Below, piece after piece: positions 1 to 5,783 of a stretch of DNA of 7,108 nucleotides. Below the pieces are notes generated by a model that was not told the DNA's origin, did no database searches, and worked only from the letters and a program-made list of their open reading frames with translations. The translations under genes were made by a program, and so were the position numbers. Every line of letters starts with the position of its first letter. The stretch's first letter is position 1. The stretch is from Candidatus Woesearchaeota archaeon. GTDB lineage: Archaea > Nanobdellota > Nanobdellia > SCGC-AAA011-G17 > GW2011-AR17. Location of the stretch: NCBI GenBank assembly GCA_016211095.1, contig JACQSW010000040.1, forward strand, positions 1 to 7,108, given 5' to 3'.

Positions 1-1068
1 CTTGAAGAAAAAAAATTATTTCGCACTGTTTGCTCTAATGCTAAACACTTCAGGCAAATCCTTTTGAATTCTTTGAATACGAAGCAGAATGAAGAGATGC
101 TTATTATTGGTGATTATGGTTTTAGTGGCCGGAGGCTTGCCCCATTAATTGCGGGTTGTTACTTACTCGCCGCTCATAAACTTGGCCTAAAGGTGAGGAC
201 AGTAATGCAAACGACAAAGGAAGGCAATGGTGACCTCGCTAAAGAAGTTTGCAGCAGTTTGAGGGTTGTGAACAGAAAAAGCATTATAGTCCTATTAGCC
301 TCCAACAAACTTGGCTTAAGCGGAAGCTTGGGAAAAAGTTTTCGCAGGTACAGCAAAGAAAAAGAGTTCAGATTTGTTACAACGACTGGCCTCGCAAATT
401 TGCCAACAGAAACCCTCGCCGATTTTACAAACACTTTAAATGTTGATTACTTAAAAATGCAAAGGCTTGGGGGAAAGATAAGCAGCATATTAGCAAAGGG
501 GCGGGTTGTTAGAGTAAAAACGAGCTTAGGCACAGATATTGAGTTTAACATTAAAGCCCAAAATCCAATAATAAATGACGGCTTTTATTGGCAGCCTAGG
601 AGCGGTGGGAATATCCCTGCAGGCGAGGTCTATATTGCTCCAAAAAAAGAAGGCACAAATGGAGTCATCATCATTGATGGCAGCTCAAGGAACAAAGCCA
701 ACACGTTACTGATTAAGAAGCCTATAAGACTGAAGATTCGTGAAGGAGAAATAGTTGAGATAGTCGGTGGAAGAGAGGCTAAACTGCTAAAAGCCAGCCT
801 TATATGGGCTGAGAAGAAAGCCAAGATTCCTTCAAGTACGAGAAGCATCGGGGAATTCGGAATAGGGTTAAACCCGAACTGCAAATTGATGGGCACCATG
901 ATAGTGGATGAAAAAACCTTAGGCACAGCTCACATCGGGATCGGCAGCAATAACTGGTTTGGCGGCACAATCGTAAGCCCCATACATTTAGATCAAGTTT
1001 TTAAGAATCCAGAAATATTTGTTGATGGTAAAAAGTTGGAGTTGCCATCAAAAAAAGAATTAATTTAA
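1..1068 (+). CDS. M29/AmpS-like metal-dependent aminopeptidase, 5' end outside the window
   Basis: The frame is open from base 1 to the TAA at 1066-1068 (355 codons visible). A TTG at 64 could act as a start, but the 21 codons before it read as an amphipathic helix leading into EEMLIIGDYG, the usual N-terminal helix and first strand of this fold, and no ribosome site precedes 64. The true start is therefore probably upstream. Counting from base 1, the C-terminal half carries the family's metal-site blocks in order: NIPAGEVYIAP (Glu about 209), IGEFGIGLNPN (Glu about 285), LGTAHIGIGSNNWFGG (His about 311) and SPIHLDQVF (His about 329, Asp about 331). In M29 enzymes such residues bind two metal ions, and the enzymes remove N-terminal residues from peptides in the cytoplasm. 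NicX-type dioxygenases share the fold, so the exact reaction is less certain than the family. It converges on the lipoprotein gene. Confidence 0.8.
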   Translation, partial: LEEKKLFRTVCSNAKHFRQILLNSLNTKQNEEMLIIGDYGFSGRRLAPLIAGCYLLAAHKLGLKVRTVMQTTKEGNGDLAKEVCSSLRVVNRKSIIVLLASNKLGLSGSLGKSFRRYSKEKEFRFVTTTGLANLPTETLADFTNTLNVDYLKMQRLGGKISSILAKGRVVRVKTSLGTDIEFNIKAQNPIINDGFYWQPRSGGNIPAGEVYIAPKKEGTNGVIIIDGSSRNKANTLLIKKPIRLKIREGEIVEIVGGREAKLLKASLIWAEKKAKIPSSTRSIGEFGIGLNPNCKLMGTMIVDEKTLGTAHIGIGSNNWFGGTIVSPIHLDQVFKNPEIFVDGKKLELPSKKELI

Positions 1069-1097
1069 TCGTTTTATAAAAATAATAAAAAAAGAAT

Positions 1098-1117
1098 AAG
1101 AAAAAAAAATTTTTCTT
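1098..1117. terminator. A/T inverted repeat between convergent genes, probable two-way terminator
   Basis: AAGAAAAA and TTTTTCTT form an 8-bp inverted repeat around four A bases. It reads as a T-run on both strands: TTTTTCTT on plus after the aminopeptidase, and a nine-T run followed by further T-rich sequence on minus after the lipoprotein stop at 1116. Archaeal transcription commonly ends at oligo-T tracts, so one element could serve both genes. The repeat touches the lipoprotein stop codon. The stem is A/T only, so the T-runs probably matter more than the hairpin. Confidence 0.45.
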
Positions 1118-1760
1118 AACAGGTTGTTACTGTTTTTGTTTGCGTAACGTTCATGCACACTATAACTTCTTTGTATTTTGTTTCTTCTTTGTATTTGGTT
1201 ACGTCTTCCTTTTCGCCCATTTCTGTCCAGCACTTTCTTACAACTGTTTTTATTGAGCTCTCATCTAGTTTTAATGGGGTTAAGGCTAATTCATTCGCTT
1301 CTTCCTCTGTTGTTTGTATTTCTACTTTGATTTCTTTTTTCTCTCTAGGTTTGAGGTGCACGATTTGTTCAATTTCTTTTTCTAATTGCCTGTTTCTGTA
1401 TAGCTGGGTTGTGTATCTTAGGTCTCCCTCTGCTTCATCTTCTAAGCTTTCTACTTTTAAGCTTGTCCAGATGCTTGGTTCTTGTATCGACCAGAAATGG
1501 AAGTCTCCTTCTGTTTCTCTTGAGGGTTTAAATTTGAAGTCTGTTTTTAAGCAATTTTCTTCTTCTTTTATTTCCTCAACGGTGTATGGTACCATTACTG
1601 TGTATGGCTGTGATTCTGTGCGGCATTGTGGCACTTCATAGCTGATTTGTGTTTCTTTGCATTCCTGGTTTTGTTCGTCTGCTACGCTTTTTCCTGTTAG
1701 GCTGCAGCCGGCTATAATTAATGTTGCTACCAATAGTATAGCCAATAGTATCTTTTTCAT
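1116..1760 (-). CDS. secreted Cys-rich lipoprotein of unknown function
   Basis: This is a 214-residue protein. Residues 1-18 are a lipoprotein signal peptide: MKK, a hydrophobic run, then IAGC with Cys19 as the expected lipidated residue. It should be exported and anchored to the outer face of the membrane. The mature part has six more cysteines (34, 46, 70, 177, 202, 214), clustered near both ends and suited to disulfides. The ends carry similar alternating Thr/Tyr/Val/Lys strands (YTVMVPYTVEEIKEEENC; VTKYKEETKYKEVIVC). The middle (about 75-150) looks like a beta-sandwich: aromatic strands, then HLKPREKKEIKVEI, a proline turn before a last strand as in many extracellular Ig-like folds. The ATG at 1760 is chosen over an upstream in-frame start at 1913 because the signal peptide, a Shine-Dalgarno site and a TATA box all point to it, and the longer form would cross the promoter. 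I do not recognise the family. Confidence 0.85.
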   Translation of the reverse strand: MKKILLAILLVATLIIAGCSLTGKSVADEQNQECKETQISYEVPQCRTESQPYTVMVPYTVEEIKEEENCLKTDFKFKPSRETEGDFHFWSIQEPSIWTSLKVESLEDEAEGDLRYTTQLYRNRQLEKEIEQIVHLKPREKKEIKVEIQTTEEEANELALTPLKLDESSIKTVVRKCWTEMGEKEDVTKYKEETKYKEVIVCMNVTQTKTVTTC

Positions 1761-1773
1761 TTTGTATTTTTTT

Positions 1774-1780
1774 CCTCCCT
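1774..1780 (-). promoter_or_regulatory. Shine-Dalgarno site of the lipoprotein gene
   Basis: AGGGAGG on the minus strand lies 13 bases before the ATG at 1760. It is the strongest ribosome-binding sequence in the window and helps fix that start. The spacing is slightly long. Confidence 0.7.
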
Positions 1781-1805
1781 TAGCCTTAAATGCTGATTTT
1801 TTTAG

Positions 1806-1820
1806 TATATAAACTTTTCG
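1806..1820 (-). promoter_or_regulatory. archaeal BRE + TATA promoter of the lipoprotein gene
   Basis: Read on minus, CGAAAAG (1820-1814) is followed directly by TTTATATA (1813-1806). A start of transcription about 25-27 bases after the box centre falls near 1783, just before the Shine-Dalgarno site, giving a leader of about 25 bases. The arrangement is a textbook archaeal TFB/TBP site and shows that this gene is transcribed separately from the tldD operon. Confidence 0.7.
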
Positions 1821-1872
1821 TATTGTCACTATTGCGTGATAAATAATCAAACTGATAGATTTTTGCCGAAAA

Positions 1873-1883
1873 CCCCCCCCCCC
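1873..1883. repeat. 11-base poly-C tract upstream of the lipoprotein promoter
   Basis: Eleven C bases in a row (G on the minus strand) sit about 55-65 bases upstream of the lipoprotein BRE/TATA. Such a run stands out in AT-rich surroundings where the other homopolymers are A or T. It could be length-variable, or its length could be a sequencing or assembly error. Confidence 0.85.
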
Positions 1884-1990
1884 ATACACCCTTTTTCCTT
1901 CGATTACAACCACCTAAGCGGTTTTCCAAAAAGCAAAATTATCATTTCAAGCCCAAAATCACCCATCAAAACCTCAACGCCAAAAGAAAA

Positions 1991-2018
1991 GTGGCGGACT
2001 CCTAAAGTGGAGTCCACC
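1991..2018. other. hairpin, possible structured RNA or regulatory dyad
   Basis: GGACTCC (1996-2002) and GGAGTCC (2009-2015) form a perfect 7-bp, GC-rich stem around the loop TAAAGT. If three bases bulge out on the left arm, GTG/CAC adds further pairs, since GTGGACTCC and GGAGTCCAC are complementary. It is the only GC-rich stem seen in the gene-poor stretch. It is not followed closely by a T-run on either strand, so it does not look like a simple terminator. Confidence 0.5.
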
Positions 2019-2162
2019 TATAGTCATTCTCTAACTAGTAAACTAATTGGTTGTATATCCTCTTTTTCCCTGATTATCACCCCCGAACGTCTTTTTTAAA
2101 AAGACTGAAAAGGTGATTCCGCGCTCTTATAGTGCTGAATCCTCTATAGTCTTCTATACTTA
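2018..2162. repeat. imperfect direct repeat beginning CTATAGTC (two copies)
   Basis: CTATAGTC followed by TTCT-rich sequence and ending in AG occurs at 2018-2038 and again at 2144-2162, differing by a few substitutions and small gaps. A related TTATAGTG lies at 2127-2134. The copies are short and could be chance in AT-rich DNA, or operator-like sites. Confidence 0.35.
2089..2105. repeat. 17-base palindrome GTCTTTTT-T-AAAAAGAC
   Basis: The two 8-base arms are perfectly complementary around one central base, with no loop, so a dimeric protein-binding site is more natural than an RNA hairpin. Its right arm plus one base (AAAAAGACT) occurs again at 2245-2253. No gene start lies close by. Confidence 0.5.
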
Positions 2163-2342
2163 GCCCAACCTTATTTAGTTAAGCCCTTAAATTTTTTTTT
2201 AAATCCGCGATGTCTATTGCTAAATCCTAACTAATCCTGTATGTAAAAAGACTATTTAAAGATTATTGTAGTAAAGAAAATGGATTAAATTCGGTGACAC
2301 TACTAAAGAATTGCTATCAAACTAACTTTTTTTTCAGAAATA

Positions 2343-2627
2343 TTAGTAGAGCCCTCTTTTTTTTGCTTTACCTGAAAAAATGCTGGACATCTCAGAAGTC
2401 ATGTCTTTAAACGGAATAACCCTGCCTCCACCCGCAGTTTTTTGTGGCGTTTGCTGTTGGAAACTGTTTGTTTGTGGGCTGCTTGCCTGCGTATAAGCTT
2501 GCTGTTGCTGCGGAGCAGATCCGCTTCTACCTTCTTTTTCCGCTATCAATTCTTGTAAGCCAGCTACTAATTTTTTCAAATCCCCGATGCTCTCTTTCTC
2601 GGTATCAAAAGAAATGCTTACTTCCAT
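2343..2627 (-). CDS. small Gln-rich protein of unknown function, downstream of tldE
   Basis: This is a 94-residue protein read from the ATG at 2627. It has three parts: an acidic N-terminal segment with a predicted helix (about residues 12-32, DLKKLVAGLQELIAEKEG); a flexible Gln/Ser/Thr-rich linker (about 35-64) with runs of three and four Gln; and a GGG-led C-terminal block, RVIPFKDMTSEMSSIFSG, ending in a basic KAKKRGLY tail. There is no signal peptide, membrane helix or cysteine. The N- and C-terminal blocks look conserved-domain-like, but I do not recognise the family. It lies 49 bases after the tldE stop on the same strand, so it may share that message or use the weak promoter-like element before it. 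A TTG at 2696 would add 23 residues and overlap tldE, but it has no ribosome site. Cytoplasmic location is inferred. Confidence 0.65.
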   Translation of the reverse strand: MEVSISFDTEKESIGDLKKLVAGLQELIAEKEGRSGSAPQQQQAYTQASSPQTNSFQQQTPQKTAGGGRVIPFKDMTSEMSSIFSGKAKKRGLY

Positions 2628-2647
2628 ACCAATTTTAAACCTATTAC

Positions 2648-2656
2648 TAATTAAAA
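2648..2656 (-). promoter_or_regulatory. possible TATA box for the Gln-rich protein gene
   Basis: TTTTAATTA on the minus strand is centred about 26 bases before the ATG at 2627, the right distance for a leaderless archaeal message. There is no strong Shine-Dalgarno site before that ATG. The match is weak in AT-rich sequence, and read-through from tldE is equally possible. Confidence 0.3.
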
Positions 2657-2676
2657 GCTTTACGCTTTTTTTGGGA

Positions 2677-3990
2677 TTAAGATTTTTGCCCGACAATATT
2701 TATTTTTGGATAGAGGGTTGTTGGCAGAGAGAATCCTCCGCCGTAGTATCCTTCCTCGCATTTTTTGCTAATAGCAATTACTTCAGATAGCAGACTAAAG
2801 ACATTTCCAGAAATCATTACATCTTTCACTGGGTATTTTATTTCGCCCTTCTCAACCTTGTGGCCTTCTAGCACGCCTAAAGAAAATTCACCTGTGCCTC
2901 GCCCCATAGTATGAACCCCCAATAGGGATTTCACAAATAATCCGTCCTCAACTTCCCCAAGTATATCTTTTGTTTTTCCAGGCTCCATCAGGATGTTGTT
3001 GGTCATAATCATGGGCAAGCTGTTTATTGCCCTGTAAGCGTTGCCAGTGGTTTTTGCTCCCTGCTTGTTTGCTGTGTATACGCTGTGGATAAAATTTTTT
3101 AAAACGCCGTTCTCAATTATCTTATTCGTTTGCGATGGAGTCCCTTCATGGTCAAAGCTTCTTGTTGAAAAAAAATTTTTTTTTCTGGCATCGTCAATTA
3201 TCGTGATGGCCTTATTCATAACCTGCTTGTTTAGGCTGTCTGTGTAGACGGATTTTTTTTGCTGAACATTCTCCGCGTTGATTGAGAAGCTGAATGCTTC
3301 GCTAAGCAAATCCGATAACGCTTCCGGGTGTAGGAGCAGCTGGAATTTTCCGCTGCCCATTTTCTTCCTGTTAAGGAATTGCTGAAGCCTTTCCCCAGCT
3401 TCCTTCCCTATCTCGGGGTGTAAAACTTTTTTGCTTCCCTCTTCTAATGATATGCTCTGTATTTGGCCCTCATCTTTTATGCCGATGCTGTACTCGTAAA
3501 TGTTTGCCGTTATTTTTTCAGCAGCGTCAACCCCCTCCGAGTTTATTATGCAGCTGTTTGAAACATTTTTAATGTAGGTGGCAAGGCTTAGCCTGATCTT
3601 AGGATTCACAGACTTAAGCTGCCCCAGAAATTCTTTCTTGAAAAAAGAAAATTTTTCTGCATCAAAAGACTCCAATTCCTTATCGGAGTTGTTGGTTTTT
3701 GTAAAATTTTTTTTCAAGGCAAAATTTTTGAAATCCGGGTCTTTTTTGTTCAGCTTAGCTATCTTTACCGCCCTATCAATCGCTTCCCTGTATTTGGATA
3801 GGTTGTTTGTGTAAGAGAACCCCATTTTTCCGTCCTTAAAAACCCTTACGCCGAAGCCCGCAGTTTTTCCTTGAGAAACAAAGTTGGTCTCATCATTGTT
3901 GAGCTCGATATTCAACGCGTCGTTTTCGGAGTAGAATATTTCGTAACTTTGCGCTTTGCTTTTGGTGTAGTTTTTTATTGTGTCTATCAT
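2677..3990 (-). CDS. tldE: TldE/PmbA, non-catalytic partner subunit of the TldD/TldE metalloprotease
   Basis: A 437-residue protein, close to the usual length (about 450 in E. coli PmbA). Family blocks seen in order are: an N-terminal half ending near GKFQLLLHPEALSDLLSEAF (about 214-233), FDHEGTPSQTNKIIENGVLKNF (about 279-300) with GAKTTGNA after it, GRGTGEFSLGVLEGHKVEKGEI (about 363-384), YPVKDVMISGN (about 386-396) and a C-terminal strand PKINIVGQK. Where TldD has its HExxxH helix, this protein has HPEALSDLLSEAF and no HExxxH, as expected for TldE. In characterised pairs TldE forms a heterodimer with TldD, and unfolded peptides are threaded into the active site. The ATG at 3990 overlaps the tldD stop as ATGA, indicating coupled translation. 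A longer in-frame start at 4071 would lie deep inside tldD and is rejected. The gene contains an uninterrupted A/T tract at 3168-3184 (Lys-Lys-Asn-Phe-Phe). Confidence 0.93.
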   Translation of the reverse strand: MIDTIKNYTKSKAQSYEIFYSENDALNIELNNDETNFVSQGKTAGFGVRVFKDGKMGFSYTNNLSKYREAIDRAVKIAKLNKKDPDFKNFALKKNFTKTNNSDKELESFDAEKFSFFKKEFLGQLKSVNPKIRLSLATYIKNVSNSCIINSEGVDAAEKITANIYEYSIGIKDEGQIQSISLEEGSKKVLHPEIGKEAGERLQQFLNRKKMGSGKFQLLLHPEALSDLLSEAFSFSINAENVQQKKSVYTDSLNKQVMNKAITIIDDARKKNFFSTRSFDHEGTPSQTNKIIENGVLKNFIHSVYTANKQGAKTTGNAYRAINSLPMIMTNNILMEPGKTKDILGEVEDGLFVKSLLGVHTMGRGTGEFSLGVLEGHKVEKGEIKYPVKDVMISGNVFSLLSEVIAISKKCEEGYYGGGFSLPTTLYPKINIVGQKS

Positions 3991-5327
3991 TTTCCGCCAA
4001 CCTTCGCATCTTTTATCATGATGTGTGGGGATGCTTCTGAGACTGGAACGAGCTGCCCTGCTTTTCCGCAATAGCCTGTGCCGTAGTCTGTGTCTTTTGC
4101 TACTAAAAATATGTTGTGGAGAGTCTGCAAAATATTGCCTGTTAATGACACCCCTTTGGCGTATTTTTTTAGTTCGCCGTTTTCTATTAGGTAGCCTTCT
4201 TGTGCGTTAAACAGGAATTCTCCGCTTGTCGGGTCAACTTGGCCCCCTGCCGATCCCTTAAGGTAGTATCCTTTTTTTATTTCGGCCAGCATTTCTTCAA
4301 ATGTTGAGTCACCTTCTTCTATGACTGTGTTTGTCATTCGCGGTATGACTTTGTTTGCTAAAGTTTCTGCTCTCCCGTTTCCTGTTGGTTCAGTTTTGAA
4401 TATGGTTGCTGATTCCCTTGTGTGCAAGAATCCCTCTAAGATTCCTTTTCTCACAAGAACTGTTTTTTGCGCCTTAACGCCTTCCGAGTCGAATGGGGTC
4501 CATCCCCAATTTTTGGTTGTTCCGTCATCAATTATTGTTATGTTGTCTTTGCCGATTTTTTGCCCGATTTTGCCGTGAAGTATTGAGGAGTCGCTTAGCA
4601 CCAAGTCTGCTTCGCATGCGTGCCCAACTGCTTCGTGTGCGAATACGCCTGCAAGTTTCTGGTCAACTATTATTGGAAAGTGCCCTCCCTTGGCGTATTC
4701 GGCTTTTAGGAGTTTTTCAGCTTTTTCCATCACTTCTTCTGTGGCGGATGCGGCATCCTTCATCAATTCGTAGCCCCCCCTTATTCTCTTGATTTTTAGG
4801 AAGTCCTCCCTGCTGTTTGAGTCTTTGGCAAATGCCCACGCCATGAATGCGGTGTAAACATCGCTCCATTCGAGGCTTGAGCCTTCTGTATTCTCAAATT
4901 TCCTTATGGTTGATCCGTCTGAATAGATGAGTTTGAGGCTGGCTATTTTTTTGAAGCCCTTGCTTAGGTTGTTAAGCTTTAGCAAGGATTCCTTTTTTTC
5001 TTCCAGGCTTATGTCTGCGGGGTTAATTTTGTAGGCTGTTTTGAATTTTTTTGAAAAAACTGGCAAGGCATCTATTTTTATGTTTTGGCTCATAGACTTA
5101 GCATTCCTTATCGCATGGGCTACCAGCTCTGCATAGTTTTCTGTGCAGGAATACGCTAAGCCCCACGCGCCCTTGTATAGGACTCTTGCTGAAAATGTTT
5201 TTAAGTCTCCAGAAGAAATCTCTTTCACCTCTTTATCGTTGACTTCCAAGTTATTTCTGCAAGCCTCTGTGCTCATCAGTTCAGCGTAAGAAGCGCCGTT
5301 TGCTAATGCCAATTTTAAAAAGGTCAT
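3987..5327 (-). CDS. tldD: TldD, zinc metalloprotease subunit of TldD/TldE
   Basis: A 446-residue protein, slightly shorter than E. coli TldD (481), mainly at the N-terminus. HEAVGH at 231-236, followed by ACEAD, is the family's HExxxH zinc site (His231, Glu232, His236). GYCGKAGQLVPVSEASPHI at about 418-436 supplies the third ligand, Cys420. Other family blocks are DDGT (267-270), PFDSEGVKAQKTVLVRKGILEGFLH (about 278-302), TGNGRAE (315-321), PRMTNT (329-334) and GGQVDPTSGEFLFNAQEGYLIENG (about 361-384). All catalytic residues are present, so it should be active. Known TldD/TldE complexes act in the cytoplasm, degrading unfolded peptides and, in E. coli, maturing microcin B17 and degrading CcdA. 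It is the first gene of a minus-strand operon with tldE. Its promoter is placed for a nearly leaderless message, and the closest Shine-Dalgarno-like sequence (AGGAAG, 5344-5349) is 16 bases away. Confidence 0.95.
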   Translation of the reverse strand: MTFLKLALANGASYAELMSTEACRNNLEVNDKEVKEISSGDLKTFSARVLYKGAWGLAYSCTENYAELVAHAIRNAKSMSQNIKIDALPVFSKKFKTAYKINPADISLEEKKESLLKLNNLSKGFKKIASLKLIYSDGSTIRKFENTEGSSLEWSDVYTAFMAWAFAKDSNSREDFLKIKRIRGGYELMKDAASATEEVMEKAEKLLKAEYAKGGHFPIIVDQKLAGVFAHEAVGHACEADLVLSDSSILHGKIGQKIGKDNITIIDDGTTKNWGWTPFDSEGVKAQKTVLVRKGILEGFLHTRESATIFKTEPTGNGRAETLANKVIPRMTNTVIEEGDSTFEEMLAEIKKGYYLKGSAGGQVDPTSGEFLFNAQEGYLIENGELKKYAKGVSLTGNILQTLHNIFLVAKDTDYGTGYCGKAGQLVPVSEASPHIMIKDAKVGGK

Positions 5328-5349
5328 TAAAGTAAAATTTTGTCTTCCT

Positions 5350-5367
5350 ATTTATTTAACCTTTTCG
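5350..5367 (-). promoter_or_regulatory. BRE + TATA promoter of the tldD operon
   Basis: On minus, CGAAAAG (5367-5361) is followed after one base by TTAAATAAAT (5359-5350). A start site about 27 bases from the box centre falls at about 5328, next to the tldD ATG at 5327, so the message would be leaderless or nearly so. The BRE heptamer is identical to the one at the lipoprotein promoter. Confidence 0.6.
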
Positions 5368-5391
5368 ATAGTGCACACCTATAAATGGCTA

Positions 5392-5409
5392 AAAAGAAAA
5401 TTTTATATA
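5392..5409 (+). promoter_or_regulatory. BRE + TATA promoter of the coiled-coil/ATPase-domain operon
   Basis: The purine-rich stretch AAAAGAAAA runs directly into TTTTATATA (5401-5409). The predicted start of transcription is near 5430-5433, giving a leader of about 20 bases to the ATG at 5451. The element sits back to back with the tldD promoter in a divergent intergenic region of about 120 bases. A GAGGGT at 5428-5433 is well spaced for a TTG at 5442 but would coincide with the predicted start site. Confidence 0.6.
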
Positions 5410-5450
5410 CAGGCAAAGCTACTGTTTGAGGGTAAAAAGAGTTGAACAAA

Positions 5451-5774
5451 ATGGCTAAAATTTCTAAAGATGTGCTTATTGAAAAATTAATAGAAAATAA
5501 TCTTATCCTGCAGCATAAGCTTGCTGACCTTATTGGAAGCGTAACAAACCTTACGGTAAAGGTTGATTCTATGGTTACACTTTTTAAAGAGGCGGGCGAA
5601 AACATAAAAACTGGCAAATATGAGGATCCGCTGATGAACAAGCTTGATGATTTGCTTGAACAAAACAAGAACCTTGCCAAGGGGCTTCTCCTTCTAGAAA
5701 AATTTGTCCGGGAAAGGGGGCTAGCCGGCGGCGAAAGCTTCCAGCCGAAACCTCTGCCTAAAAAAGAATTTTAA
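5451..5774 (+). CDS. small helical/coiled-coil protein, first gene of the ATPase-domain operon
   Basis: A 107-residue protein that is almost all helix. Residues 6-55 (DVLIEKLIENNLILQHKLAD onward, through a VTNLTVKVDSMVTLF stretch) and 62-89 (LMNKLDDLLEQNKNLAKGLL and on to VRERG) show heptad-like spacing of Leu/Ile/Val and read as two coiled-coil helices. A short Gly/Pro/Lys tail (KPLPKKEF) follows. There is no signal peptide or membrane segment, so it is probably cytoplasmic and may be an assembly or scaffold partner. It lies 9 bases before the ATPase-domain gene and is surely co-transcribed with it. The ATG at 5451 is preferred. A TTG at 5442 adds three residues and has a better-spaced GAGGGT, so the start is not settled. 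Function is unknown, and a link to a pilus-like or secretion apparatus is inferred only from the neighbour. Confidence 0.8.
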   Translation: MAKISKDVLIEKLIENNLILQHKLADLIGSVTNLTVKVDSMVTLFKEAGENIKTGKYEDPLMNKLDDLLEQNKNLAKGLLLLEKFVRERGLAGGESFQPKPLPKKEF

Positions 5775-5783
5775 TAAAAAAAA

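Larger units (their letters stand above)
1821..2342. other. gene-poor stretch between the lipoprotein gene and the Gln-rich protein gene
   Basis: About 520 bases without a convincing gene. It holds an 11-C run, a 7-bp hairpin, a 17-base palindrome, an imperfect direct repeat, a second short palindrome TGATTATCA (2071-2079) and T-runs at 2191-2200 and 2327-2334. No tRNA or rRNA pattern was found. A frame at 1836-2099 on plus can be read from a GTG, but its product is Pro/Ser/Lys-rich low-complexity sequence with no ribosome site. The density of dyads suggests a non-coding RNA, regulatory region or decayed insertion, but nothing here decides between them. Confidence 0.5.

Noticed and set aside
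1836..1856. C/D-box small RNA signature (GTGATAA then CTGA)
   Set aside because: The C box has a mismatch, the spacing is too short for a guide, and no second C'/D pair follows.
1899..1908. TTCGATTAC resembling a tRNA T-loop
   Set aside because: No flanking acceptor or anticodon stems could be found on either strand.
1761..1913. Longer lipoprotein frame starting at 1913
   Set aside because: It would bury the signal peptide 51 residues inside and would be translated through the TATA/BRE promoter and the poly-C tract.
1836..2099. Plus-strand frame of 87 codons from a GTG in the gene-poor stretch
   Set aside because: The product is low-complexity Pro/Ser/Lys/Thr with its Pro run produced by the poly-C tract. 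It has no ribosome site and no recognisable domain.
3168..3184. Run of eight A then nine T inside tldE, a possible slippage or frameshift site
   Set aside because: The reading frame continues correctly through it (Lys-Lys-Asn-Phe-Phe), with family-typical sequence on both sides, so there is no sign of a frameshift.
3990..4071. Longer tldE starting at 4071
   Set aside because: It would overlap the conserved C-terminal coding region of tldD by about 85 bases. The ATGA overlap at 3990 and the usual family start fit better.
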